The notes under the pieces: model-generated
The model's database searches: none
Told to the model about the DNA's origin: nothing
Seen by the model: only the letters and a program-made list of their open reading frames with translations
Shown: one piece after another, positions 32,843-45,312 of the stretch
Position numbering within the stretch: position 1 is the stretch's first letter
Layout of the letters: each line of letters begins with the position of its first letter
Translations under genes and position numbers: made by a program
NCBI GenBank assembly: GCA_025890175.1
Contig: JANPYM010000001.1
Span: forward strand, 2,030,853 to 2,094,852
Direction of reading: 5' to 3'
DNA: 64,000 nt
Source: Ciborinia camelliae
Taxonomy: Eukaryota; Ascomycota; Leotiomycetes; Helotiales; Sclerotiniaceae

Positions 32843-33673
32843 GATAGAGCTTTGGACTACGATATACTCGCAGATTTGGTGGTTTAATATGGGATTTTGG
32901 AGAGATGGGTTCTTTGACAATTCGATAATATTGGATTAATTTTTCTTGTCTTGGTTGAGGGATCAATAATCAATAATCAATTGTGTATTGTCAAGTGGTA
33001 AGTGATGAATCGATGATATTATTACCTAGTAGGTACTTAGGTCCAAGCTCAATCAGATGTCAGTTCTTTTACTTCTTAGTAGTGGCTTAGTAGTGGCTTA
33101 GTAGTGGCATGGATTTTATTGGTGATATTATTGAATTGATTGGTTTTTATGGGAGCCGCACCAGGCCGCACCAGACCACACAATACCGCAACATGGGGCC
33201 GAGTTCTTGGGATAGGAAAGGAACTTCAGAATGTTCAACTTTGAATCATTATCATGTTTACTACCGTACTGGAATTCTTGAGGGACTTTACCTAATTTGA
33301 GTTAAAAAAAAGGATGTATATATATAACAATAAATAAGCAAAAAGGGAAAATATAACTATATAATTCATCCAAATGTCTATTTTTTGGTGTAAATCAAGA
33401 AGTTCAAACTTCAAAGGTTCCGAGTGCACTTTCCCCAATGTTCTCGCAGGTTCCATACATTCAACGCCAGCCTCGTTTGTCTGCTGCACACGAAGTACCT
33501 ATAGAAAGTTCGCCAATCCTTTCATCATCTCCTCTTAATAATTATTTCTGACTTCTACAACAAGAACAACGTTACCAATACCAACTTTTTGCTTGATACC
33601 CCCCCAATTCAATTTCCCGCACGAAAAAACAATTCACACCAAGCTTTCATACCAACCTTTAATTCAATTCACA
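32843..33673. promoter_or_regulatory. divergent promoter region between vps24 and the p23 gene
   Basis: About 830 bases between divergent starts. Contains an 11-base unit TTAGTAGTGGC repeated three times at 33076-33108. A poly-T/C stretch before 33670 fits a 5' untranslated region for p23. No coding sequence. Confidence 0.5.
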
Positions 33674-34679
33674 ATGTCTACAACTCCAGAAGGTAAGCTC
33701 TTTTTCTTACTGAATCCGGCTACAGAGAAGTGACAAAGCTTCTCTACTCTGCTCCTATCACCTCAACTCGTACTTCTTTAAGTTTGTGCCACTTCAAACA
33801 AGAACCGCCCTGCGGTGGTTTATGTGGCTAGATTTGTTCGGAGATCGACCAGCTACATCCCACATTACTCTTTCCACGAGGGGCACTGTGCGCCCGAATC
33901 CGACAAATTCATACGCAAGGGCCATCAAGTGCTCTACATATTCCATATTCCATATCACACTACATACTCAATATTCCTACATGTCACTGATCATTTGAAA
34001 ATTACAGTTCTTTGGGCTCAACGATCCAACAAGACCGAGGCCGAAAAGAATGTTATCTACCTAACCATTAGCGTTCCCGATGTCAAAGAACCAAAGATCG
34101 AAGTCAAGTCTCAATCCCTCACATTCTCAGGTCACTCCGAGTCTCTCAAGCGTGACTATGCCATTACATTGGATTTCTACGCCGAGATCGATGAGAGTGC
34201 TTCAAAGTACCACCATACTTTGAAGAGCACTAAATTCGTTTTAAGAAAGAAGGAGTTGAAGGAGGAGTTCTGGCCAAGATTATTGAAGGATTCCAAGAAG
34301 GTTCACTACTTGAAGACCGACTTCGATAAGTGGGTTGATGAGGATGAGCAGGACGAGGCACCTGAGGAAGATATGAGCCAGATGGGCGGTATGGGTAAGT
34401 TTTTCTCTTTTTCCAATTCTAAGACTTTACAGGAAGCTAATGAATGATACTTTAGGTGGAATGCCAGGTATGGGTGACATGATGGGAGGTGCAGGTGGAG
34501 ATTTCAATGGCATCGATTTCTCGAAACTTGGAGCCGGAATGGGAGGATTCGGCGGCGAGGAAGAAGAGGGAGAGGACGATGAGGATGAGGATGAGTTGAT
34601 GCCAGCACTTGAAGGAGAGGAGGAAGCTGCAGAGGAAGCTGCAGAGGAACCCAAGGCTAAGATCACCGAGGTCGCTTAG
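33674..34679 (+). CDS. sba1: Hsp90 co-chaperone p23/Sba1, three exons
   Basis: Co-chaperone that binds ATP-bound Hsp90 through a CS (beta-sandwich) domain. Exon 1, 33674-33692, encodes only MSTTPE. A 315-base intron follows, with exon 2 at 34008-34394 and exon 3 at 34456-34679. The join gives MSTTPEVLWAQRSN, the usual p23 start. CS-domain landmarks are KNVIYLTISVPDVKEPKIEV, SLTFSGHSESLKRDYAITLD and the conserved Trp in EEFWPRLLKDSKKVHYLKTD. The C terminus is Gly/Met-rich (MGGMPGMGDMMGG) then acidic, as in fungal Sba1. About 209 residues. A frame running into the intron from 33815 is not coding, since it bypasses the conserved start. Confidence 0.95.
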
Positions 34680-36295
34680 ATGGCTCTATTTACGAGACGC
34701 GACTTCCTACATTTTATTTCAAGAAAGCAGAGATGCTAGGGGTTCTCAGATGATACGAGAGGGCGTATATGGATATCTTTTGCATTCTACACCAGAGATG
34801 TTTGGTGAGAGTTAAGGTATGCAGATAAGTTACCTCTTGGTTCGTGGGACGGCGTAATATCTGCTTGCTGGATGCGATATGGAGGGATGAGTACGAAATA
34901 AAAGTAACGATTTATCTCATTTTGATGTGGATTTTTGAATGCTTGTGATACTGTGGCATGAGGTTATTACCTTGAGCACATTGCTCCTACGTTGAGAATC
35001 TATACGATACCCAATGTATATCAAACCAAAACACTCCAGCTCCTGAAGATTGCAGCTTTACCCTTTTTCGGTCTCTACCCTCCCCTTGAAATTCTCCAAA
35101 TTCTCCACGACCTACCAGTAACATAGCATCCATATTCTCGCCGCACGGCATTCATGAATATTGTAACGCATATATTGCTAGGCTACTCCGGATACTTACT
35201 CTACTCCCTTACAATCAATCTACAATCTATTTGTGTAACGTCTACTCAAGTAGGTATACAGAAGTCAAAGTACTTCTCAGATCTTACATCCTCGATTACT
35301 TGCTAGGTAGGTAGTTACCTAGTAGGCATCGCTGCGTTTATAGGATGTACCTATATACTTGTACTGAGTTACTTGTAGTGGATTATTATACTGTACTTTA
35401 CTGTACTTGTACTTATTTGTGATTTATATATTTTGATTTGTTAGGCAGATAAATTTGAACGAGTAGGTAGGTACCTATGGGTAACTTCTGGTGAGCACAT
35501 GCTTCCCCGTGAGCTTTTCGGTCGTCCCGCCCCCGGTGAGCTTGGGGCTGGCTTGGTTCCACGAATGTCGTCGAGGAGGAAGCCTGGAAGAAAAGAAAAG
35601 AAAAGAAAAGAAAAGAAAGAGGCCCTAGCTACGTGGACCTATCTGCCGGTATTCCAAAACATTTGTATAGTAGTACTCTCTGTACGGTGTATCAATGTAT
35701 GTATGTAACAATACCACCCTAGGGAGGCTCGAGCGCAAGCTCAGCTCTTTTTCATAGGTGTTGGTACAGTGATTTTTTTCACTTGGTAGGTATACGAAAC
35801 TAGGTACTTCTGATTCAATCTTGCTCCGTGCATGACAAAAGGCTATAGCTACCTAGGTATCCAGATGACATTGTCTCGGTCGTAAGAAGATATCGAAGGG
35901 TTTGCATATCCATGTTCCTGTTTCTGTTTGGCTCTTCTCTGAAGGAAAGGAAAGGAAATGAAGTATAATTTATCAGTACCTATTCTCAGATCTCAGGCAC
36001 AGCTTCTGAAGGTTAGGTTGCATTCATGATGGGACTCCTGATGAGGGGTCAGCGTGAAAATCACTGACCCGAAGTCGGGCATGTTAAAGATGACATTTGT
36101 TGGTTTGCCTGCACATTGATGCACATATGGGTATCTAAGTAGGTACCTTGCCATGAGCTTGAGCGACAGTGCGTCTATCGCCTCTACAGACAAATGTTGC
36201 GTTTGAGAATTGCGCTAATCACGACAACTTTGGGCACCAATATCACCAAAGCAGCCTCTTCAAGTCAATGCGTAAATTGAACTTCGCCGATTGCT
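34680..36295. other. intergenic, no supported gene
   Basis: The 3' flank of p23 and a long stretch with TAGGTAGGTA motifs (for example near 35307 and 35464), an AAAAG microsatellite of about five units near 35594-35619, and no coding sequence I can support. Confidence 0.4.
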
Positions 36296-37070
36296 ATGGC
36301 TAAGCTTGATAACATATCAGCAGGATTGAAATGGGGACAAATTTATGAGTATCTGGAATCCAATGGCATGATGGTTTCTGGTGGCCGGGCTTCTCTAGTT
36401 GGCATCGGCGGATTGGTCGTTGGAGGTAGGTCATCCTTCGAGCGACGAAACACCAAACGTGGCCTGTAACTTACATGAAATCAGGTGGTAACTCGCCGTT
36501 TGCACCTAAAAAGGGTTTCGTAGTGGATGCTGTTACCAACTTCGAGCTTGTAGCTGGCAATGGCTCAATTATTAATGTGAATGCCACTTCGAACTCAGAC
36601 CTTTTTGGTTGGACTGAAGGGCGGAGTTAATAACCTTGGCATTGTCACTCACTACCTATGACCTGGAAGCATTTCCTTTCCACAATATGTGCGGAGGGTT
36701 CATGGTCTATCCAACAAGCACAGCAAAACCCCAAATCGCGTTCTTCACTAATTTTACTAATCATATAGCAGATGACCCAAAAGCCAATTTCTTCGATATA
36801 TGGAACACAGAGCATCCTAGAGGCAATCTAATATGTTGCACCGTTGAGGCTCCAGGTGTTTACTCGGACGGATTTGCAATCCCGGATTTGATATTTAGCA
36901 CCATGCGAATCACAAATGTGAGCTCGTTGATTAATGAGCTTGTCAGTGGCATTGGCGGGAGGCTATGGAGAGGAGAATGTTGGGAAAATGAGAATTCTGA
37001 GCAGAAAGTATGATCCTCAAGGGGTCTTTCAGAAGCTGGTCAAAGGGGGATTCCAAATTTCATGTATGGA
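36296..37070 (+). pseudogene. decayed FAD-linked oxidase (BBE-like) pseudogene
   Basis: Residual FAD-binding type-4/BBE oxidase: LDNISAGLKWGQIYEYLESN, then GGRASLVGIGGLVVGG and an intron-like GTAGGT...CAG, then NSPFAPKKGFVVDAVTNFEL and ATSNSDLF. The reading frame shifts at about 36605-36615 (the W-x-LKGG-x-NN-x-GIVT stretch is in another frame) and again at about 36645 before YDLEAFPFHNMCGGFMVYP. A further break separates it from the BBE end YDPQGVFQKLVKGGFQI at about 37010-37060. The N-terminal part, including the flavinylated His region, is missing. At least two indels plus truncation make it non-functional as written. Sequencing error could explain one break but hardly all. Confidence 0.8.
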
Positions 37071-38764
37071 AACCGGTATGGAATTGTAAGGACCTCCGCG
37101 GGGTGCAAGGATGGAAGAGTCGAAATGTTCGCCGCTGTAGCCTGTGAATTGATGACGACTTTAGGGAAAAGAATGGTGCAATTTTTAATTTATGGAGAAG
37201 GAGAGGGCCCCTACGGGATCTATATAGCAGGCAATATCTCGCAGTTCTTCGTGTGTGAAATGCAAAGTTATCAGACAAATCTTTCGTCCAATTATCTTCA
37301 AACCTTCGACCAGCTGCCAACTTCTGGATAGTATTGCCCGAAATAGCCCGATTCCGCCGTTGCCCACCGTTGGGTAGGCCAAGATAAATGGCTGGTCGGC
37401 GAGATTACATACCATTCATCTAACTGCCGGTACGACTCACGAGGAACGTTGTGGTTGCAGGAAATCTGTATCATATGCATCCCGATCTTCAGATCTTCCG
37501 CCACTATAAACAGTTGTGATCATCTAGACCTGGATGATTGTATAAAGATCGTAAAGAGTGGGAGGAGAATCGAACTGACTTTACAACCTAGTTAATATTT
37601 GTTGGAGAATTTCATTATTCGGGGTTCAATATATTCGAGCTAGGGGACCTTTTTTAACATTTCTTTCCTATAGATCCGTTCGTATATCGTTGTCTTTTCA
37701 TGTCCCTATACTCCATTTCTCCACGTGGGGACCGTACATTCGTCAAACATTTTACTAATATATATATGCCAAATCGGCGAAGTATCTCAGTAGTCAATAG
37801 TATAGGGAGTAGCTTGTCTGCTTACTACATTTTAGTTCTTCTCGGGGACCTCGCTAAGCCTTAGCAAGATCTTCAGAAGATTGAGGAACCAGTAAAGGCG
37901 TGGAGATGAATGCACAATCGTTATTTTTGCCCCCACCTTTAGCCGCCTTACTGCACGTGTTCGTCTGGCCAGGTGTAATTCCCAGCAAAATATTTATTAA
38001 CCTTGGAAGTTTGGGCCTCGCGCTTACATCGCTCTCAGTCTCAGAGTCCCATAGGAATATAGGAATCGGGCATTGCAGATTAATGCTCCAGCCAACTCAA
38101 CTGCTGCCTGGCTTCATATAAATTTTAGTATACCTCCCTAGCTAATAAACTTAAGGTTTGTATTCTCCGATCGGCGAATTCTCGAGGTCCATAGTATTAT
38201 TCATACTAAGTTCGCTTTGTATTTCCGACGTTTCCTGGTGTTGCGATATCATACGGTATCACCGTGTCAGAGCTGGAATGCTTCGGCTTACGTTGTAAGA
38301 CAGGCTGAATGACATCTACCTAGCTAAGTTTGGACTTGTAAGTTTTGTCTGACACACAACTCACTGTTAGGTGACTAGCATCGGAAGAGGAAATATGTAA
38401 TATAAAGGTTGTGCTCCCTACGTTTGAAGCAAGGTCTCAATATGCTTCAAATACAGGGTCGAATCAACCTCAGTGACAAAAATCCAAGTATCACAACACA
38501 GTTTCAAACATTCCTCTGAGTCAATTTCATAATCAGTTCCGAGATACGGAATACCCTTTTACTTCTTCATTCTATTCTCCTCGACTACAAGAACTTCAAG
38601 ATCGACGAAATCTTTAAGAAACAGGTTCCAGCAAGGCTCGGAACAATTATTCAACTAAAACTCGGGGATTCCAGATTTTAACGTTGGAGAATACTGAGCC
38701 ACTCGAGACCAAGATACCACGTCAGAGACTTGCAGGTGATTTTGAGGTTTGGTCGGATTGCACC
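37071..38764. other. intergenic, upstream of the ABC transporter
   Basis: No supported gene. A frame at 37062-37331 looks unrelated to the oxidase. The region just before 38765 should hold the transporter promoter and 5' untranslated region. Confidence 0.4.
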
Positions 38765-41111
38765 ATGACAGACACGGCGACCAGCACTCTTTCACAAGTT
38801 TCGGGGAAAGCTGAGCAAGATTATGATATGGAACTTCGTACTCCATTCAGAACCGATGTTGAAGGGTCAGCTGTCGATGATACACATTTAAAGAATACCA
38901 CTGTTCAAAATTTTATTTGGAAAGATGTGACGGTCACTGTCAAAGACAACGAAACGAAACAACCAAAAGCAATTCTAGATGATGTCAGTGGTGTGGTTGC
39001 AGCTGGTGAGTATTTTTATTCCAATGATTTAGCCCAGATCAAGAGTAAATTGCTAATAGGCTTGTAGGAGAGATATGTGCTTTGATGGGACCTAGCGGTT
39101 GCGGAAAGACCACGCTGTTGAATGTTCTTGCGCAGAGGAATGCAGCTTCGAAAGCAACTGTAGCTGGGAAAACACTAGTCAATGGCTCAAATCCATCAAA
39201 GAGAGACTTTCGAGATATGAGTTCATATGTTGAACAAGAGGATGCTCTCATTGGTTCTCTGACTGTGCGCGAAACACTGAATTTTGCAGCTCGACTTGCT
39301 CATAAGAAGTATGATCATTGACCCCCAGCATATATCATTACGAGCTGATTTCTCCTTAGTTCATTGACAAAAACCGAGCGAAAAAGACGAATTGTCGGAT
39401 TGCTGGAGTCGTTCGGTCTTCGTAATCAGGCTCATACTGTTATTGGAACCCCAATTCAGAAGGGTATCAGTGGTGGCCAGAAACGACGAGTGAGTGTTGC
39501 AAGCCAACTCATTACTGGTCCTAAACTTCTCTTCTTGGATGAGCCTACGTCCGGTTTGGATTCTGCAGCGAGTTGGGAAGTCATGTCTTTCGTGAAAGAG
39601 GTTGCAAAACGAAACAATGTTAGTCATCACCTCCTCTATTACCCGTAATTGATATTGACTTTATTCTCTAGTTAATTGTTATAGCAAGCATACATCAGCC
39701 TTCCACTTCCACTTTCCAATTGTTCGATAAATTACTACTATTGTCTGGAGGAAAATCGCACTACTTTGGCCCAGTCTCAGAAGTCAACCGTCATTTCGAG
39801 TCCATAGGATATCCAATCCCACTTCACATGAACGCCTCCGAATATCTTCTCGATCTCATGAATACTGATTTTGCAGCCAACCAAACAGAAGCACAAACAA
39901 GGCTCCTACAAATTCGGGAATCTTGGTTGATATCACTCTCGTGCCGACAAATGCACGATAAGATTCAGCATACATTAGAGAATGTCAAGCCTCTACCCGT
40001 GAACCATTCTTCACGTGGCGGCTTTTTCAATATATTGATGACATTGGTGCATAGAGCATTCATTAAGAGTTATCGAGATGTGGTCGCATATGGTATCCGT
40101 ATTGCGATGTATATGGGACTTGCTATCATGATGGGTACAGTTTGGCTGCGTCTCAAGACAGATCAAAGTGATATTCAACCTTTCATCAACGCTATCGTGA
40201 GTATTCCAAATTCCTGGAATGGATGAGTTCATAGGACTAACGAACTTTAGTTCTTCGGCTCGGCATTCATGTCTTTTATGGCTGTCGCTTATGTTCCTTC
40301 TTTTCTCGAAGATCGCTCTACGTTTATCAAGGAGCGAGCAAATGGTCTCTATGGACCTACGGCATTCATGCTCTCGAACTTCATCATCGGCTTACCATAT
40401 CTATGTTTGTCCCCCACTGTATGCCCCCCATACTAAACTAACACTGCATCCCCAGTCTTGATAGCCTTCCTTTTCTCGATAACAACTTATTTCCTGAACA
40501 ATTTCCGACCCACGGCCCCTGCCTTCTTCACTTGGATAATGTGGCTCTTCCTCGATCTTCTCGCCGCCGAATCCCTCGTCGTTCTTATGTCTTCTCTCTT
40601 TCCCTCCTTTGTGATATCCCTTGCCCTCATTGCTTTTGCAAATGGGCTCTGGATGAGCGTGGGTGGTTTCTTGGTGCCTCCGCAAACTCTTAATGTGTTT
40701 TGGAGATATGTTTTTCATTACATTGATTATCAGGTATGTTATTTATTTTTATTTTCCTACCCACATAACTTTTGTACCATTCCTGGTCATGAGACGATAG
40801 CAATGTTAATGTATGTGAAGACATACGTATTCCAAGGAATGATGGTCAACGAATTTTCGGAAAGAGATTATACATGTGGAAGTTCCTGTCACTGCATGTA
40901 CATCACCGATCTCGCAGCGGAATGTAAGATTAGCGGCAAAGGAGTTTTGGATCAATAGTAAGTCGATTCTCTTGCCATTACGGTCTAGACCTCACTAATA
41001 ACCCGCAGTGGGTACAAGACCGGCAAGACCGGTGAATGGGTAGGCATTTTGATTGCGATTATTGTAGTATACAGGATTTTAGGCTTGGTTGCTATGTACT
41101 TTAGACGGTAA
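38765..41111 (+). CDS. half-size ABC transporter, ABCG/WHITE type, nine exons
   Basis: One nucleotide-binding domain followed by one membrane domain, about 610 residues, typical of ABCG half-transporters, which work as dimers. Exons: 38765-39005, 39068-39308, 39360-39618, 39672-40196, 40251-40404, 40456-40733, about 40821-40957 and 41009-41111; one further boundary may be missing. Walker A is GPSGCGKTTLLNVLAQR, the signature is GISGGQKRRVSVASQLI and Walker B is KLLFLDEPTSGLDSAASWEV, followed by the H-loop IASIHQPSTSTFQLFDKLLL. Membrane helices include IRIAMYMGLAIMMGTVWLRL, LIAFLFSITTYFL and the late helix GILIAIIVVYRILGLVAMYF. The extracellular loop before the last helix has a Cys cluster (YTCGSSCHCMYITDLAAEC). 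Substrate unknown; related fungal members act in drug, pigment or lipid export. Confidence 0.93.
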
Positions 41112-43228
41112 GAAATACTGTTTGGTGGATGGAGAAAGAGTTCTGGTCGGGGAGGCATCTGGCGTGGCTTGGGTATGTTTCTTGTTTAGGAATGAGTATT
41201 GGAATGCGGCACGGAAGGTGGCAGCTTTGTAAAGTGTGGTGGTCAGGCGTGGAGCGTACACAGTGTTGTACATATGCACATACATAAGTGGGAGGGATTG
41301 TTTATATGGGGTATTCTTACCTAGGCTTAAAAACTCGCGGATCATATTTATTTATACTAATTTTATTCTGTGTATATTTCCAGAGTTCAGAAATATTTTG
41401 CACCTACTCGAATATCTGTGTCTATTTGACATTCCAAACAAAATCGAAATTCTGAAGGATTTCAGTATACAAGTACAAGATGAATTCAGTGTATCAAACC
41501 GTGTCATCGTTGGATTGCATTCCTGATGATGGAAAAGCATGAATAGCCTGAGTTGAGCCGCCTGAGCTTACATACACCAACTTGGAACTCAATACATATA
41601 TACTGCAGTCAGTATAATCGTCATATATTCATCCATTCATCCACAAACATTCAACCAGACGTTACAGTACACTGAAGCCCCCACCATCACATCTCCCCAT
41701 CCATCTCCACCTAAACCTCAACCTCAACCCCAGCACAATAAATATGCATGCCATCCCATCCCATCCCATGCCCTCACTCACTCCACGGTCCCATTACACA
41801 CATGTCCCAAACATTCAGGCAATACATACTTGAACACAGCATCTAGGAATTTTACCCGGATTCACCCGGCTCGAGTACAGTTACACAAGTTACACAAGTC
41901 ACACAAATCACAGGTCACACGAGTACCATGATATCTCATTTTGACTGCGCCTACAGTGTTGCATCATAGAGTATACATATTTGCATACATATTTACATAC
42001 ATACATACATACATACTAGGTACACACTTAAGTGTATGCATGGTGTGAATAGAATGAATGCGCATGCCATCGGATAGGGAACACTACATGTCAGAATTTC
42101 CTGAATATGCGTTTTCTTCCGAGGGTCGTACAGGACACAGGATGCTGGGTTGTGCGAGGAGATTCGTTGGAAAATTCGATGCATGGGAGATCAAGTTTAG
42201 GATCTCGGTTTGGTTCGAATAGAGAGCTGGCTGCAAGTATGGGATTTCACTATTCAATAGAAGGGTTAAGGCTGAGAAGGTACTTGCTTATTGGAATTCA
42301 GATATATGAACATAATACGTATGTATATGCGTATCTGCAACATCCATCATCCATGCCGTGCCACCTCAAATCATACGATGATCTGACCCCCCCTGACTCC
42401 TTGGGGCCAGTCAGCCAGGACAGGCACGAAATCTCATGTTGTGTTTCCTCGTTTGCTCTGTTTACACCGTGCATGCCCAAATACGTAAAGCTTACATGCC
42501 ACCGTGTCTATAAGTGAGATGATGTTAAGTAGGGAGTATAGATGGTGGATGTTGTGTATGTTCGTGCATCTTAGTGGCGCAATGACTAGCTGTGATAGCG
42601 GGTTGAACTTACCGATCTACGTATGTGATATATTAAAATATTAAGCTGATCATCAATTCACCACTGCAAGCACCCCGTATCAATGATGAGCCGTGCGTGC
42701 ATAATGCTATGCACACCTAGCGACGAAGATCCTCACCGCAGCTGCTCGGGCTGGATATACACTTTTAGCCTTTGTATGCATTTCGGCTGAACGTTAAAGA
42801 ACTACCCTTTTTCCTCTAACGTGAAAGCAGAAAATTCCCAGTTTGTCCAAACTTTGTATAACACCAAGGCTGACATACATATTGCCTTGGTGGTAATATA
42901 GGGTTGTAGTATTTGCAATATAGACGGGTCGATTTATGGGTATGGGTATGGCGTCTATGACTGTGATATTCTACTAATCTTGTGACCAGGAAATGGATCT
43001 TGGGATTGGTGATGTTTGGGACCTTCGGGTTGCAGATATATTTACCAGATAAATGGATTTATGTCCTTGGAAGCTGCAGCCGACAACATTAGATGAATGT
43101 GGGCTTGTGAGCACGACATGTGCTGTTTCGAAATGTTTCATCAATTTGGGACCGAGGCTTGAAGTTATGGGATATCTTGTTGATTTTGGGGCTTCATATG
43201 TATCTATACTCCAAGGTACATACGTGTT
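41112..43228. other. intergenic, no supported gene
   Basis: The 3' flank of the transporter and of the HeLo gene, which converge here. Simple repeats: CATCC/CATCCCATCC near 41754-41770 and a CATA tetranucleotide near 41990-42016. Open frames such as 42107-42517 (+) have no family resemblance. Confidence 0.4.
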
Positions 43229-45312
43229 TTAGACTTTGACATCGCCCAGCTTTTTGACTACGCTTTCGAAGAACCTCATCCCAAGTCTCGAGGCAACTCC
43301 CTCATCACCCATTTCATCTTCCCCATCTTCCACTCCTAACTCTTTGCCGCCCACTATACATCTTTTTACAACTCCTTCCACTACTTCGCCCATCTCTCCT
43401 CCTATCATCGATAACATGTCCTCGCTCATAAGGATTTCTCGCACATTCTTTGCTCTCTTCGAGGGCCGATCGCTGGGAGACTTCTTTTCAATCTCGGTCA
43501 TGATATCAGTAATTGATTTCCAGAAACACAATTCGACTAGGACAACACCAAAACTATATATGTCGAAACTTTTTCTGTAGCCTGTGGATGTTATCAGTAT
43601 ATTCAACCACCTCCGTCTCGGAAAGATAACTTACTCTCTCTTGGACCCCATCCGATATTTTGGGTACCAGGGTGTCTATACATATTATACTCCTCACCGT
43701 CTCCCGGAATTTCCGTCGTTTCATCCTTCCTCGCTGGTCGGGCAAAGTCAAAGCCACTTAGATATACCTGATCCCAATTCACCATTTGACGTTTACCATC
43801 CTCCTCCGCAACTGGAAAGAAAACTATATTGTGGGATCGAAATCCTTTGTGTAGCCAATTTACGGAATGTAAATATAGTAAACAATTTGATAGTGCGTGA
43901 GCTAGTTTTATACGATCAGTGATGCGCGGTTTGGAGTAAACCAAAAACAATTGGATAAGAGAAACAGGCGATGTATTGATTGAAGGTGGTTTCTGGAAGA
44001 CGAGTCCAATGCGTGTCTCTGGAGGCTCATCTTCTGATTCAGAGTCGGTAGAGAGTGGAGAATTGGGTTCCGGTGCGAGATTATCGAAATAGCCGAGACA
44101 ATGAGGGACTCGGAAAGCTTCTGGTTTCGGCTCATGATGAAGAAGTGCGGCAAGTTTCTGGACACGGTCCACTATAAGGGGAGGCGGAGAGGTAGCACCA
44201 GGGCTATAATCGTATTCTTTCCATTCGATCCATACTGGTTCTTCAATACCGTCGTGGGAATATGTAGCCTCACATCTAATAACGCTTTCGTCCATTGAAT
44301 CCTCCCCAGGAACAAATTTGATCCTTGACTTGGCGATCTCGAGACCCATTCTCCCATCGTTGGGTCTTCCCAATGAGAGAGCCTCACTTGTTGCCTCATC
44401 CCACGTTGAAATTTCCGTCGTGGGGTTTATAGACTCATTAAATGCTTTGAATTTGGCAAGCTGAGATAAGAGTTTCAAGCCCGAGCTATTGTCCTCCGCG
44501 TACTCATGGGAACTTGACGGAGTGTAGTACGTCCGAGAATCCATTTTGATATTCAGAGCCATCACTAATTGGCGCAGAGAGAATAGGTCTCTATGGAGTT
44601 GTAATACTCCCCGGTTTGTGTCTTGAGTCGTCCGATGAATCTCGGTTTGTAAACGTGTATCAAGGATATCCGTCATATTATCATTGAGAGTGGAAAATCG
44701 TTGAAGAAGTATCTCAAATGCGACCTTGTCGAAAGACGCCCACCAAAGACGCCGCGCCCCCTCGATAACTTGTTCCGTGGCATTCGTTTTGAGAGATTTC
44801 ATAGCTTTTATTATGAATTTCCTTCTCGATTCGGACAATGGTACATGAGCACTAGAAGCATCTTTGGCCGGGTCGTCGATGGAGTTTTCATCTGACACGG
44901 AGTCAGGGATAACCTTGAGATGCTTGTTTTTCCTCTGAGCATTCTCAAACTCTTTGAACAAGCATTGGATCTGAACAAGAAGGTCCAGGATGGTGGTTCG
45001 ATGAATGACAAATGTATTGGACTCGTGAATTCTTCGACTATTCAAATTATCAAGGTCTAGGAGACCGGAAGTCTCACTCCATGCAAACAATCTCTGCTGT
45101 TCCATCCGCAATCTCAAATTGTAGTACTTTGACTCCTCAGGGACATTCTTTGCAGTGATAATAAATTGAATCCCTGAAAATAACAACATCAATATCCAAT
45201 AGGTTGATTCGAAAGATCAAGGAAATCGGGTACCTTGAATGCATCCTGTAAACACTTGACCAGCTAAGGATGCTACGCTCAGAGCTATACCGACGGCGCT
45301 GATTGGGTCCAT
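43229..45312 (-). CDS. HeLo-domain protein with degenerate kinase domain (MLKL-like architecture), three exons
   Basis: Exons 45312-45234, 45173 to about 43635 and 43581-43229, about 650 residues. The N terminus MDPISAVGIALSVASLAGQV and the following IIAKNV/RLRMEQQRLFAWS region match the HeLo domain (Het-s/LopB, prion-inhibition and propagation), a helical membrane-targeting domain used in fungal heterokaryon incompatibility. A helical middle segment follows. The C-terminal part is kinase-like: WIEWKEYDYSP carries a VAIK-like Lys, LLYLHSVNWLHKGFRSHNIV stands where HRDLKxxN should be (the catalytic Asp is absent), LSGFDFARP stands in place of DFG, and SFDIYSFGVVLVELCFW is the C-lobe helix F. 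It is therefore a likely pseudokinase. HeLo-type helical bundle plus pseudokinase is the arrangement of the necroptosis protein MLKL; this link is from known fungal comparisons, and role in cell death is inference. Confidence 0.88.

Noticed and set aside
33815..34007. Alternative p23 N terminus reading through the intron
   Set aside because: The spliced form MSTTPEVLWAQRSN matches the family; the read-through has no CS-domain similarity.
37062..37331. 89-codon frame after the oxidase pseudogene
   Set aside because: No similarity to the oxidase or anything recognised, overlaps opposite-strand frames equally long.
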